Assembly (NCBI RefSeq): GCF_019351405.1
Contig: NZ_JAHWZX010000011.1
Coordinates: forward strand, 57,759 to 121,758
Reading direction: 5' to 3'
DNA: 64,000 nt
Origin: Stakelama flava
GTDB lineage: Bacteria; Pseudomonadota; Alphaproteobacteria; Sphingomonadales; Sphingomonadaceae
Shown here: piece after piece, positions 26,412 through 35,910 of the stretch
Position numbering within the stretch: position 1 is the first letter of the stretch
Layout: each line of letters starts with the position of its first letter
Notes under the pieces: model-generated
Database searches by the model: none
What the model saw: only the letters and a program-made list of their open reading frames with translations
What the model was told of the DNA's origin: nothing
Position numbers and translations under genes: made by a program

Positions 26412-28013
26412 TCAAAACGTGCCGACCTTTACCCGCACAAGCGCGGGTTCCTTGTGAAAATTGATGCCGTAATCGACTTCGTCTCCGTTCAGCCATCGGT
26501 GCGTTTGCCAACTGCCATGTTCAAAGCGCCCTTCCTCGACGCGGATCAGCTGACCGTGCTTGCCATCCTGGAGCGTACGCTCGAAAGCGGCGCGCACATC
26601 CACGCCGCTGAGAAGGAACTGATCGTTGCCAAGCCGGATCACGAACGCGCGTCCGTCAACATCAGGCGAATTCGGCAAAATAGCAGGGGAACTTCCCCAT
26701 GGCGGAGGACCAAAGGACAGGGTGACGCGCCAGTCACCGAAATCAAGCGTTTGCCGCGGCTGTCCCGGCGTTTCGATTGCGGCTTTCAGACGTCCGTCGG
26801 CGATCGATCGCGCCACCACCGTGTCGATTGAAGCGAGCAGCGAATAATTGCGGGCATGGGCGGCCACCGTCGCGCTTTGCGTGTCGGAGGGCGGGTTATC
26901 GATTCCGAAGAGCGAAAAGCCGATCCCGCCATGCGCGAGAACTTCATAAAGCAGCGGAGCCGTACCGGGTTCGAAGCCGGTTTCCGAAATCCATGTCGGA
27001 TTGTCCGGCCGGTGATATTGGCCAAGTACTTTGCGAAATTCGGCGGCGTCGGTCGTGTAAAGATCGGTGCCGACGAAATCGATTGCCGGACTGACTGATC
27101 GCCACACATCGAAGACGTTGTAGGTGGGGCCGCCGCTGGGATAGTCCATCCCCGGATATTTCTTGTCCTTGTAGCGCAGCCAGCAATTCACATACATCGG
27201 CAGCGGATAGATTTGCTTGCCCGCCTGCGCCACCGAATTGATGTAGCGGGCGGTGCTCCACGCGTTGAACATCTCCTCCGCATCGACGCCGAAGACATCG
27301 CGCCACGAACCCGATGATCGGCCGGTTCGTGCCAGTACGTCGGCGGGAACCGGAGCGGCAAAGGCTTTGTCGGCGGCGGGTTGATGATCGCGAACCGCGC
27401 CGAAAGTGCCCGGTTCGTTTTCTACCTGAACCAGAATGACCGTATGGGCGTCGCCGTCCACTTTCTTCAAATGCCGCATCAACGCGCTGAATGCCCTGCG
27501 GTCGGCATTCAGATTGGCCGGGGCGAAGGTCGACAGATTGTCGAGCGGAAGGCCGTGTTCATCCAGTTGCCGCGGATAGGTTTCAGGATCGCTCTTCACC
27601 CATTCCGGCGCATATTGCATCTGCCCATTCTTCCAGCTGGCGAACCATAGAAGGATCAGGCGCTTGTCGGTTGCGCGCGCTTTCGCGATCAGCGCATCGA
27701 CGTTGCGCGTATCATATTGTCCGGGGCGCGCTTCGAACTGTTCCCAATATACCGGCGCTTCGACCGTGTTGGCGGAAAGCGCATCGATCGATTGCCACGC
27801 TGAATCGAGCATTTGCGGCCATGCGCTGGAATTGTGCAATTGCGCTGCCAGAATGAAGAAGGGTTCGCCGTCGACGATCAGTGAATAGCGTCCCTGATGC
27901 TGAATCAGCTGCGGCAGGGAATATGTTGTCGGCGCGCTTGCGGCGGCGAGCGGCACGGCAACCGAGAGCGAGAGCGCCGCGATCGCATGCGACAGGGATC
28001 GGAACAGCAACAT
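26412..28013 (-). CDS. Exported beta-galactosidase-like glycoside hydrolase (GH35/GH42 clan, DUF5597 type)
   Basis: 533 residues from the ATG at 28013 (GAGGAAG upstream), signal peptide SLSHAIAALSLSVAVPLAAAS. A TIM-barrel glycosidase of clan GH-A: FFILAAQLHNSSAWP, NTVEAPVYWEQFEARPGQYD, general acid/base Glu200 in VQVENEPG and nucleophile Glu344 in TWISETGFEPG, then a C-terminal beta domain (about 410-533). The N-terminal pattern is typical of beta-galactosidases of the DUF5597 group. In a locus for hydroxyproline-rich glycoprotein it could trim galactose from arabinogalactan side chains. It follows the TonB receptor by 88 bp on the same strand, with a hairpin between them. Confidence 0.78.
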   Translation of the reverse strand: MLLFRSLSHAIAALSLSVAVPLAAASAPTTYSLPQLIQHQGRYSLIVDGEPFFILAAQLHNSSAWPQMLDSAWQSIDALSANTVEAPVYWEQFEARPGQYDTRNVDALIAKARATDKRLILLWFASWKNGQMQYAPEWVKSDPETYPRQLDEHGLPLDNLSTFAPANLNADRRAFSALMRHLKKVDGDAHTVILVQVENEPGTFGAVRDHQPAADKAFAAPVPADVLARTGRSSGSWRDVFGVDAEEMFNAWSTARYINSVAQAGKQIYPLPMYVNCWLRYKDKKYPGMDYPSGGPTYNVFDVWRSVSPAIDFVGTDLYTTDAAEFRKVLGQYHRPDNPTWISETGFEPGTAPLLYEVLAHGGIGFSLFGIDNPPSDTQSATVAAHARNYSLLASIDTVVARSIADGRLKAAIETPGQPRQTLDFGDWRVTLSFGPPPWGSSPAILPNSPDVDGRAFVIRLGNDQFLLSGVDVRAAFERTLQDGKHGQLIRVEEGRFEHGSWQTHRWLNGDEVDYGINFHKEPALVRVKVGTF

Positions 28014-28068
28014 CGTGCTTCCTCGATTCAATATGGGATCGTGCGGGGCAGCTGCGACACAAGCGAAA

Positions 28069-28091
28069 GGGGCGGCGCCAGGCGCCACCCC
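28069..28091 (-). terminator. Hairpin after the TonB receptor gene
   Basis: GGGGCGGCGCC pairs with GGCGCCACCCC around a single A; read on the minus strand the stem is followed by TTTCG. It may attenuate read-through into the beta-galactosidase gene. Confidence 0.55.
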
Positions 28092-28101
28092 CTCCCGTCC
28101 A

Positions 28102-31080
28102 TCAGAAGTCAGCCGTCACTCCGACGAAGATCTTGCGGCCCAGCGCATCGTAGAAGCCGGGGAAGGTGTTGCCGTTGCCATACACGCTGTTGAGCCCTTC
28201 ATAGAGCGCGGGCGGATCGCGATCGAACAGGTTATTGATGCCGGCGCGCATCATGATGCCGTCATACAGCTTCACGGTGCCCGCAAGATCGAAATAGTCA
28301 TAGGCTCCGATTTTCGCCCCATAGACATAGGTGGTGCCGGCCAGGAGCGAATTTTCCTGATTGTTGGTCAGTTCGACCGGTCCCTTGTGCCGCCAGTTGA
28401 TCGACAGGGTGGCGGGTGCCCAGGGCAGCTGCCAGGTGGTCCGGAAGGTATGCCGCCAGTGCGGGTTTGGCTGCCCGCAACTCGGTCCGTACAGCCCGGC
28501 GCAGTCATAGGTGCCCAGACCGGGAAGCGGCTCCGTCGTCTGGTGCAGAAGATAGCTGCCGACCAGATTGAAGTTCAGCTTGCCCGCGCTGCCGATATCC
28601 AGCGTATAGCTGCCGTTGATATCGATACCGTTGGTTTTCAGATACCCGGTATTCTGTGTGGTTGCGACGACATAGCCATCGGTGCCGAACAGGACTCCCG
28701 ATTGCGGGTCGCGGTGGAACAGGGAACAGAAAAAGCTGTTTCCCGCGATGCACTGTTTGATGATCAGCGTGGCGTCGATCGATGCGATATAGCCATTGAC
28801 CTTGATATCGTAATAGTCGGCGGACAGCGACAGGGACGGTGCAAAGGACGGCGTTATTACTGCCCCGATCGTGTAGGTATCGGCCTTTTCGGGTTTCAGG
28901 TCGGGATTGCCGCCATATTGCTCCACGCATTGCTGCGCCGGACATTCCGGTATGCTGCCATATTGTGAAGCCGTGACTCCACTTGCCTCGCACGCTTCCA
29001 GGCCGGCGCTGGGGTCGGACCCCGCGCACGGATCGCTGGCCGATACATTGCCCAGTCCCTGCGACTGGAACAGTTCGGCGATGTTCGGCGCACGAATGGC
29101 GCGGTTATAGCTTGCCCGGAACCGTATATCGCTGGTGGGCGCATAGTTGAGTTCGAGCTTGTAGGTCGACGCTTCGTAATGCGACTTTGAATCTATGCCG
29201 GTATTGGTATAGCCCGAATAGCGAAAACCGCCGTCGATGCCGAGCATGTGCGCAAAGGGTTTATCCTGAATGATCGGCAGGTCGATTTCGGCGAAACCTT
29301 CGGTAACGTCGATCGTGCCGTGAGAATTTTCATACCCCTTTGACAGCGCGACTTCGTCGGCCTGAAAATCCAGATACTCTTCGCGATGTTCGACGCCGAT
29401 TGCGACGCCCAGCCCCTGTGACGCCCAGGGCGTGACAATCCCATAGCTGGTCAGGTCGGCGTTGACGCTGCCGTTCAGAACCAGTTCGCGGTTCACGCTG
29501 CGAGTATAGCTCGGCACGTAGAGATAGTTGAAGGCCGCTTCCGAAATGGTGCCATAGCCAAAAACGTCCACCGGGACGCAATCGGGATCAGTGCCATCGA
29601 TAACGGACTGACAGGTAGGTGTGCCGTCGACATCGACAACCTGAAGCGCCCGCGCGGCTCGGGTCTGGTCAATATCGTTCTTGTAGCTTTCTTCAAAAAT
29701 CACCTCCGACCGCAAGGCGCTGACGTCATAGGTGATGTCGTGCGCCAGCGTGCCGCGCAGACCGGCAGTGAAGCGGAAATCGGTGTGGCGAAGGTCGTCG
29801 CGCCGCGGAAGTGCGCTGCCCGCCGTGGGGCGATAGCCGATGAAGACGTTTTCATCGGTGGAGGTGCCCGCCGCGTCGCCGCAAAGCGTTTCAGCCTGCG
29901 ACGTGCTCATTAACGGGTTATCGCAATTGATGGCGAAGGTCGTTCCCTGCCAGATGGCCGACGGTGCCACTTGCGACCATGTATGATCTTCCATGAACAT
30001 CGCGCTGCCGTATAGCGTAACGAGATCGGAGACGTCGTAATGCGCGAACGCACCCGCAGTATAGCGGTTGTCGGATCGCTGGAAGTAATTGGTCGGCGCA
30101 TAGTTATAGGCGTAGGAACTGTCATACGTCGACCAGGTCTTCGACCCGTCTTTGGCATTCACCAGTGTCTGCCCCTGATTGGGGCCGCTGAGCAGGGTGA
30201 AAAGACCATATTGGTTGTTGCTCGAACCGCCGCAGCGAAGCGTGCTGTTGGCATCGTCATTGGGATCGATCGCACAGGCCGAAACGTCACGTGAGGATTC
30301 GAGAATTGGATTGGAATGCCGGTTGCCGATGAACATCGTAACGTTACCGCGATGGTCGGCGAAATCGGTGCCGATCGCGGCATTGATTTCATAGGTTGCG
30401 CCGTCCGCGACATTTTTCGGCGCGACATCATAGCCACTGCTTGAGACAAGATCGCGCAGTGTATCGTTGTCATTGGTGTGCTGGAAAAAACCAAAGGTGC
30501 TGTCCAGCCGGACGCCATTCAGATTGTTCTTCAGCACGAAATTGACGACGCCCGACACCGCGTCGGCGCCGTATACCGCCGATGCGCCACCGGTCAGCAC
30601 ATCCACGCGATCGATCAGCGATGTCGGCACGAAATTGAGGTCGATCGCCTGGGTCGGCAGCAGTCGCTTGCCGTCGAGCAGGGTTAGTACCCGGTTTGAA
30701 CCCAGATTGCGTAAGTTGATGTTCGCGGTGCCGTCCGATCCGTTGGAGACGTTCGCGTTCGCATCGGGCGTGAATTGCGGAAGCTGGTTGAGCGTGTCCT
30801 CAACCGCAGTCGATCCCTGATACTGAAATTCCTGATTATCGACGACCGTTATCGGGCTGTTGCTTTCAAGATTCGGTCTGCGGATCAAAGTGCCGGTGAC
30901 GATGAGGTCCTGGGTCTCGTCGCTGGTAACCGTCTCGGCCGATGCGCTTCCAACCGGGGCTGCCTGCTGAATATTGTCATCGTCGCTTTGCGCATATGCC
31001 GGTGAGCACAGCAGCATAGCCGAAAGCGAAACCCCAGCAGAGCCGAGCAGCGCCGCCTTATTCTTTGATGATAGGATCAT
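28102..31080 (-). CDS. TonB-dependent receptor, probable glycopeptide/peptide importer
   Basis: About 992 residues from the ATG at 31080 (GGGGG upstream, signal MILSSKNKAALLGSAGVSLSAMLLCSPAYAQ). The plug starts DLIVTGTLIRRPNLESNSPITVVD and contains NINLRNLGSNRVLTLLDGKRLLP and DVLTGGASAVYGADAVSGVVNFVLK. This large-barrel subtype is common in sphingomonads and xanthomonads for peptides and glycans. Several Cys pairs (CVEQYGG, CAGSDPS, CEASG) lie in extracellular loops. Divergent from the S9 peptidase; the shared 232-bp intergenic has two GTATAC-family sites. It is the only outer-membrane importer of the hydroxyproline block, so it probably takes in arabinosylated, Hyp-rich peptides (inference). 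Confidence 0.88.
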   Translation of the reverse strand: MILSSKNKAALLGSAGVSLSAMLLCSPAYAQSDDDNIQQAAPVGSASAETVTSDETQDLIVTGTLIRRPNLESNSPITVVDNQEFQYQGSTAVEDTLNQLPQFTPDANANVSNGSDGTANINLRNLGSNRVLTLLDGKRLLPTQAIDLNFVPTSLIDRVDVLTGGASAVYGADAVSGVVNFVLKNNLNGVRLDSTFGFFQHTNDNDTLRDLVSSSGYDVAPKNVADGATYEINAAIGTDFADHRGNVTMFIGNRHSNPILESSRDVSACAIDPNDDANSTLRCGGSSNNQYGLFTLLSGPNQGQTLVNAKDGSKTWSTYDSSYAYNYAPTNYFQRSDNRYTAGAFAHYDVSDLVTLYGSAMFMEDHTWSQVAPSAIWQGTTFAINCDNPLMSTSQAETLCGDAAGTSTDENVFIGYRPTAGSALPRRDDLRHTDFRFTAGLRGTLAHDITYDVSALRSEVIFEESYKNDIDQTRAARALQVVDVDGTPTCQSVIDGTDPDCVPVDVFGYGTISEAAFNYLYVPSYTRSVNRELVLNGSVNADLTSYGIVTPWASQGLGVAIGVEHREEYLDFQADEVALSKGYENSHGTIDVTEGFAEIDLPIIQDKPFAHMLGIDGGFRYSGYTNTGIDSKSHYEASTYKLELNYAPTSDIRFRASYNRAIRAPNIAELFQSQGLGNVSASDPCAGSDPSAGLEACEASGVTASQYGSIPECPAQQCVEQYGGNPDLKPEKADTYTIGAVITPSFAPSLSLSADYYDIKVNGYIASIDATLIIKQCIAGNSFFCSLFHRDPQSGVLFGTDGYVVATTQNTGYLKTNGIDINGSYTLDIGSAGKLNFNLVGSYLLHQTTEPLPGLGTYDCAGLYGPSCGQPNPHWRHTFRTTWQLPWAPATLSINWRHKGPVELTNNQENSLLAGTTYVYGAKIGAYDYFDLAGTVKLYDGIMMRAGINNLFDRDPPALYEGLNSVYGNGNTFPGFYDALGRKIFVGVTADF

Positions 31081-31150
31081 TTCAAAACCCCCTGTGGCTT
31101 TCGTTCCCCACAGGCACAAAATCACGATTCGCAAAAACTATCAAACAAAT

Positions 31151-31160
31151 TATACGATAT
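31151..31160. promoter_or_regulatory. GntR-type operator, TonB receptor side
   Basis: TATACGATAT, preceded by AAT, about 71 bases before the receptor start. It shares the TATACGATAT core with sites 26347, 36861 and 44715; a looser GATATATC follows. Confidence 0.55.
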
Positions 31161-31275
31161 CCGATATATCAAAGCTCCAGATGGACGACCGATCGTTCAG
31201 TGGCTCTGCGGAGCAAGATGCAGAAGGAGATGCGTCAAAACGGCCGTACCGGCCTTTTCGGATCGCGGTTTATCA

Positions 31276-31286
31276 GTATACCGTAT
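31276..31286. promoter_or_regulatory. GntR-type operator, S9 peptidase side
   Basis: GTATACCGTAT, 26 bases before the S9 peptidase start. Confidence 0.55.
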
Positions 31287-31312
31287 ATCATCGAAGGGCG
31301 GCAGGGGCAGAA

Positions 31313-33643
31313 ATGATGGCGCGAATAGTTTCTTATGTGACCGGCATATTGGCATTTGTGCTTTCGAGTCCGATCTGCGCACTGGCTCAGACCCCCGCCC
31401 CCGACCAGTATCGCGATGCACTGACCCTGCGCGATCAATGGCAATATCTCACGCGCGACCTTCCCTTTCCGGCTGACTGGGTGGATGGCACGCATGATTT
31501 CGTGTTTCGCAAAACGGTAGCCGGTGGGTTTGCCTTTATCCGCGAAGATGCCGATAGTGGAGAGTCTAAACCTGCGTTCGACCAGGCGGCGGTGGCCGCT
31601 GCATTGGGCGACGCGATGGGGGAAAGCTATGCCGCATTACGGCTTCCCTTCGACAGCTTTCGCTATAGCGAGGATGGCGATGCGATCCTTTTCGATATTC
31701 ACTACGCCCCCTGGCGCTGTTCGCTGAGGGGCAGGGGGTGTGCAGCCATTGATCCCAAGGGTCGGCCCAGCGGCTTCGGCGTCGTACGCGACCTTCGTGT
31801 GCCGTCCGACAACACGCCGCACATTTCGCCGGACGGAAAATGGGAGGCGCTGGTACAGGGCTTTAATCTGGCGGTCCAGCCTGCGGGAGGCGGCCCCGTG
31901 ACGATGCTCAGCAGCGACGGCAGCGAAGGCAATTTTTATGATCCGAAAACGATTCACTGGGCGCCCGATTCGCGAAAAATCGTCGTCGAAAGGGTGCGGC
32001 CGGGCTTCGCGCGCTACGTCACGCGTGTCGCTTCGTCGCCCGACGACCGCCTGCAACCCGAAATCCGCCACCAGCTTTATCCCAAACCAGGCGATGCGAT
32101 CGATGTCGAGCAACCGGTATTGTTTCACACGGCCACACAGGGCGGCTGGCAACAGGTTGCGGTTGATCCGGCGTTGTTTCCAAATCCCTATCAGCTTACC
32201 GACCTTCACTGGCGCGCGGACAGTGGCAGCTTCGCGTTCGAATATACCCGGCGCGGCCATCAACAGGCAAAGATCATCGCAGTGGACGCCGAAAGCGGGG
32301 CGGCGCGAGCAATCGTGTCGGAAACCGCAAAAACCTTCATCTGGCAGGATCGCGGATATTGGCACGATGTCGGGGATCATGGCGCCGAACTGATCTGGTT
32401 GTCCGAACGCGACGGCTGGGCGCATCTGTACCTGTACGATGGCGAAAGCGGGAAGGTGAAGAACCGCATCACCAGCGGCGACTGGCCAGTGCGCTCCGTG
32501 CTTCGTGTCGACGACAAAAAGCGCCAGATATGGTTCGCGGCGAGCGGTATGGACAGCGACGAGGACCCGTATTTCGTCCATTATTACCGGATCAATTTCG
32601 ACGGCAGCGGGCTGACCGCGTTGACGCCTAAGCATGCGTCGCACGACGTCGCCTTTTCATCCGACATGCAATATTATGTCGACACCTATTCACGCGTGGA
32701 CCTGCCCAATATCGCCGAACTTCACCGGACGAGCGACGGCGCGCTGATCCGGACGGTCGCCAAAGGGAATATTTCGCGATTGCTTGCCGCCGGATATAAA
32801 ATCCCTCAGCCGTTTGTCGCGAAAGGACGTGACGGCACCACCAATATCTGGGGGCTGATCGTAAAGCCGCGCAATTTCGATCCCGGCAGGAAATATCCGG
32901 TGATCGAAAACATCTATGCCGGTCCGCACGACAGTTTCGTGCCGAAGACCTTCTGGCCGTTCGGCTATCATTCGGGCGGCGACAAGGTGATCGGCATGCA
33001 GGGCCAGGCCGATATGGGCTTCATCGTCGTTCAGATCGACGGCATGGGGACCGCCAACCGTTCAAAGGCGTTCCAGGACGTGGCGTGGAAGAACCTGGCC
33101 GATTCGGGTTTTCCCGATCGGATCGCATGGCACAAGGCGGCGGCCGCCCGATATCCGTGGTACGATATCGCCGATGGCGTCGGTATCTATGGCGGGTCGG
33201 CGGGGGGACAAAGCACGGCGGCGGCGCTGCTGTTCCACCCCGAATTCTATACCGTCGGGGTGGCCTATGCCGGTTGCTACGACAACCGGATGGACAAGAT
33301 CAGCTGGAACGAACAATGGCTCGGCTGGCCGGTGGACGACAGCTATCTTCGTTCTTCCGAGGTGATGAACGCGGCGAAGCTCAAGGGTAACCTGCTGATA
33401 ATCTTCGGTGAGCAGGACAGCAATGTGGACCCGTCGTCATCGTTGCAGCTCGTCGATGCGCTGATCAAGGCGCACAAGGATTTCGACCTTCTCGAAGTGC
33501 CGGGGGGCGAACATACGACCGGTCGTTCGACCGGACCGATCCTGTATGCACAGCGGCGCCAATACGATTTTTTCGTCCGCCATCTTCGCCATGTACCGAC
33601 GCCGGACTGGAACAGCATGCCCGATATTCTCCCGGCACCATAG
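31313..33643 (+). CDS. Exported dipeptidyl-peptidase IV-like S9 prolyl peptidase
   Basis: 776 residues. The ATG at 31313 follows AGGGGCAG and starts a signal peptide (MMARIVSYVTGILAFVLSSPICALA); the frame from 30974 would cross both operators. The N-terminal 8-blade propeller (about 60-520) carries WAPDSRKIVV and WRADSGSFAFEY. The catalytic alpha/beta-hydrolase domain has Ser in GIYGGSAGGQST, Asp in GEQDSNVDPSSS and His in PGGEHTTGR, the S9 order. DPP-IV-type enzymes cut after Pro or Hyp at position two, well suited to extensin-type repeats. Under a GTATAC operator, divergent from the receptor. Confidence 0.88.
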   Translation: MMARIVSYVTGILAFVLSSPICALAQTPAPDQYRDALTLRDQWQYLTRDLPFPADWVDGTHDFVFRKTVAGGFAFIREDADSGESKPAFDQAAVAAALGDAMGESYAALRLPFDSFRYSEDGDAILFDIHYAPWRCSLRGRGCAAIDPKGRPSGFGVVRDLRVPSDNTPHISPDGKWEALVQGFNLAVQPAGGGPVTMLSSDGSEGNFYDPKTIHWAPDSRKIVVERVRPGFARYVTRVASSPDDRLQPEIRHQLYPKPGDAIDVEQPVLFHTATQGGWQQVAVDPALFPNPYQLTDLHWRADSGSFAFEYTRRGHQQAKIIAVDAESGAARAIVSETAKTFIWQDRGYWHDVGDHGAELIWLSERDGWAHLYLYDGESGKVKNRITSGDWPVRSVLRVDDKKRQIWFAASGMDSDEDPYFVHYYRINFDGSGLTALTPKHASHDVAFSSDMQYYVDTYSRVDLPNIAELHRTSDGALIRTVAKGNISRLLAAGYKIPQPFVAKGRDGTTNIWGLIVKPRNFDPGRKYPVIENIYAGPHDSFVPKTFWPFGYHSGGDKVIGMQGQADMGFIVVQIDGMGTANRSKAFQDVAWKNLADSGFPDRIAWHKAAAARYPWYDIADGVGIYGGSAGGQSTAAALLFHPEFYTVGVAYAGCYDNRMDKISWNEQWLGWPVDDSYLRSSEVMNAAKLKGNLLIIFGEQDSNVDPSSSLQLVDALIKAHKDFDLLEVPGGEHTTGRSTGPILYAQRRQYDFFVRHLRHVPTPDWNSMPDILPAP

Positions 33644-33658
33644 GCGGGCGGGGAGCGC

Positions 33659-34315
33659 TTATTCGGCGTTAGCCCCAAGCTGACGCCGAAGGTCCTCCAG
33701 CGTATTCTGGACATGCGCGTGCATGCTTTGCGCAACACCGTCCTCATCACGCGCAAGCCAGCGCTGCAGCAGTTCGGCATGTTCTTCATTGGCGCGCTCA
33801 TCCCGGCCTAAAGGTTCCAGATGCTTGCGGACATACCGGTCGCTCAGGACGTGCAGGCGTTCGAGCAATTGCGTCGTGATCGACCGGCCGGCAGGGCGGA
33901 TCAGCGCAAGGTGGAAGGCGCGGTTTGCGGCACCCACACCCTCTCCATTATGTTTCGTCATGGTGTCGAGCGCGTCGAGCGCGGCCGACGCCTTTTGCCG
34001 CTCCTCTTCCCCGGCGCGGCTGGCGGCAAGTGCCGCTGCATCGGGTTCCAGCTTCAGGCGCAGCGCATAGACCTCCTCGGCCTCTTCGGTCGAGAGCGGG
34101 CGGACGAAAAACCCGCGATTGGCCTGCGATCGCACCAGCCCTTCCTGTTCCAGCCGGGTCAGCGCCTCACGCAACGGAATCTTGCTTACCCCCAGTTCGG
34201 CGGCAAGGGCGTCCTGTCGAATCGCCCGGTCGACCGGAACCAACCCCGCCAGAATGCGGTCGCGAACCAGGTCGACGAGTTGATCGGGAAGCGTGCGAAT
34301 GACGATGCTGTTCAT
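33659..34315 (-). CDS. GntR/FCD transcriptional regulator, probable master repressor of the hydroxyproline block
   Basis: 218 residues. N-terminal winged helix: DRILAGLVPVDRAIRQDALAAELGVSKIPLREALTRLEQEGLVRSQANRGFFVRP, the standard GntR pattern. C-terminal all-alpha FCD (FadR-type) ligand domain with YALRLKLEPDAAALAAS, the metal/ligand His in FHLALIRPAGRS and EEHAELLQRWLARDEDG. A GTATAC palindrome lies 28 bases before its start (34343-34356), so it probably represses itself. It is the only regulator inside 24.5-49.8 kb, and near-identical palindromes lie in most promoter regions there. The ligand is probably hydroxyproline or a catabolite (inference). Confidence 0.88.
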   Translation of the reverse strand: MNSIVIRTLPDQLVDLVRDRILAGLVPVDRAIRQDALAAELGVSKIPLREALTRLEQEGLVRSQANRGFFVRPLSTEEAEEVYALRLKLEPDAAALAASRAGEEERQKASAALDALDTMTKHNGEGVGAANRAFHLALIRPAGRSITTQLLERLHVLSDRYVRKHLEPLGRDERANEEHAELLQRWLARDEDGVAQSMHAHVQNTLEDLRRQLGANAE

Positions 34316-34342
34316 GACTGCCAGACCTTCGGAATATTGTTA

Positions 34343-34356
34343 TTGGTATACAATAT
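34343..34356. promoter_or_regulatory. GntR-type operator, autoregulatory
   Basis: TTGGTATACAATAT, 28 bases upstream of the GntR start. FadR-subfamily regulators commonly recognise GT-N3-AC dyads of this kind. Confidence 0.6.
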
Positions 34357-34439
34357 GCCGCAATAAGGCCCGATTGCGAAATTGCTATCGCCATGGGCTC
34401 TATCCGGGCCACGGCTCTCCCGCATGAGCACACATCGAT

Positions 34440-35864
34440 TTATGCCGCAGCGTCAACGATATGGCTGGCAAGTGCGCTGCGCGAACGTCCATATAGGAAA
34501 TAGACCACCAGCCCGAACGCGTTCCAGATTACGAAGCGGGCCAGCGTCTTTTCGGGCAGGCTGATCAACAGATACAGGCAGCCGATGATCGCCGCCGTGC
34601 CGACGAAATAGGGGGCGGGGCACCGGAAAATACGTTGCAGATCGGGCGATCGCCGACGCAGGATCATCATGCATGCGCCGACGGAGATGAACGCGAGCAG
34701 CGTTCCGGCATTGGCCAGTTCGGCAATTTCGCCGACGTTGAAAAACGCGGCGATCAGCGAAACGAACACGCCGGTCAGCATGGTTACCGAAACCGGCGTG
34801 CCGGTGCGTCGGGAGACCGCCGCAAGCCGTCGCGGCAATAGGCCGTCACGCGCCATCACGAAGAAAATGCGGCTCTGCCCATACATCATTACCAGAATGA
34901 CCGAGGGCAGAGCGACAAGCGCCGCGCCCGCCACCAGCCACGAGGTAACCGGATGACCGAGTTCACGAAGCGCCAGCGCCAGCGGTTCGGGCGAACCGCC
35001 CAGGACGGTGTAGGAAACCGCACCAACAGCGGCGATGGCGACCAGGATATAAATGGTGGTGGAGAGCACCATCGATCCGATAATCCCGATTTTCAGGTCG
35101 CGCCCGGGGTTACGCGCTTCTTCGGCAGAGGTCGCTACAGCGTCGAAGCCGTAAAAGGCGAAGAAAACGATTGCCGCCGCCGCCATTACACCGCGCTTCT
35201 CCCCCGCCTCGAAATGGCTTGCGAAACCATAGGGCATGAAGGGGTGAAGATTGGCCGGATCGAAGGCGGGGAACACCACCGCGACGAAGATGCCCAGCGC
35301 GACCAGCTTGATGATGACAAGCACGATATTGACCGTCGCGCTTTCGCGCGTACCGGCCATCAGCATCGCGGCAATCCCCATCGATACCAGCACGGCGGGA
35401 AGATTGATCAGCCCGCCCGCGTCCGGACCCGCCAGCAGCCATTGCGGCGGATGAAACCCCGCTGACTCTATCAGCCCCACCAGATATCCCGACCAGCCGA
35501 CCGCGACACCCGAACAGGCGAGCGAATATTCCAGGATCAGGCTCCACCCGATGATCCAAGCGGTCGTTTCGCCAAGCACCGAATAGGTATAGGTGTAGGC
35601 GCTTCCCGCCGCCGGGATCGCGGTGGCAAGTTCGGCATAGGCAAGCGCCGCACAGGCGCATACCGCGCCCGCGATGGCAAAGGCGATGATTACCGCTGGT
35701 CCGGCACGGTCGGCACCGACGCCGGTCAGCGTATAGATGCCGGTCCCGACGATCGCGCCGACGCCCAGCGCGATCAGGTGGGGCCAGGAAAGGGTCGGTT
35801 TCAACCGGTGTTCGTCTTTCCCAGCATCGTGTTCGATCGGCTTCAATCGTCCCGATATGGCCAT
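34440..35864 (-). CDS. APC-family amino-acid permease
   Basis: 474 residues from the ATG at 35864 (AGGGGGAA upstream). Twelve or more membrane spans; the APC signature LIALGVGAIVGTGIYTLTGVGA in TM1 and AYAELATAIPAAGSAYTY in TM3 place it with the cationic-amino-acid/YfnA group. It starts 46 bases after the DapA-type deaminase ends, so the two form an operon controlled from the site at 36861. The likely substrate is hydroxyproline, proline or a small peptide product, by context only. Confidence 0.85.
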   Translation of the reverse strand: MAISGRLKPIEHDAGKDEHRLKPTLSWPHLIALGVGAIVGTGIYTLTGVGADRAGPAVIIAFAIAGAVCACAALAYAELATAIPAAGSAYTYTYSVLGETTAWIIGWSLILEYSLACSGVAVGWSGYLVGLIESAGFHPPQWLLAGPDAGGLINLPAVLVSMGIAAMLMAGTRESATVNIVLVIIKLVALGIFVAVVFPAFDPANLHPFMPYGFASHFEAGEKRGVMAAAAIVFFAFYGFDAVATSAEEARNPGRDLKIGIIGSMVLSTTIYILVAIAAVGAVSYTVLGGSPEPLALALRELGHPVTSWLVAGAALVALPSVILVMMYGQSRIFFVMARDGLLPRRLAAVSRRTGTPVSVTMLTGVFVSLIAAFFNVGEIAELANAGTLLAFISVGACMMILRRRSPDLQRIFRCPAPYFVGTAAIIGCLYLLISLPEKTLARFVIWNAFGLVVYFLYGRSRSALASHIVDAAA

Positions 35865-35910
35865 CGCTCTTCCCCCTGATCGCCGCTGATTAGATGATGG
35901 GATGGCGCGT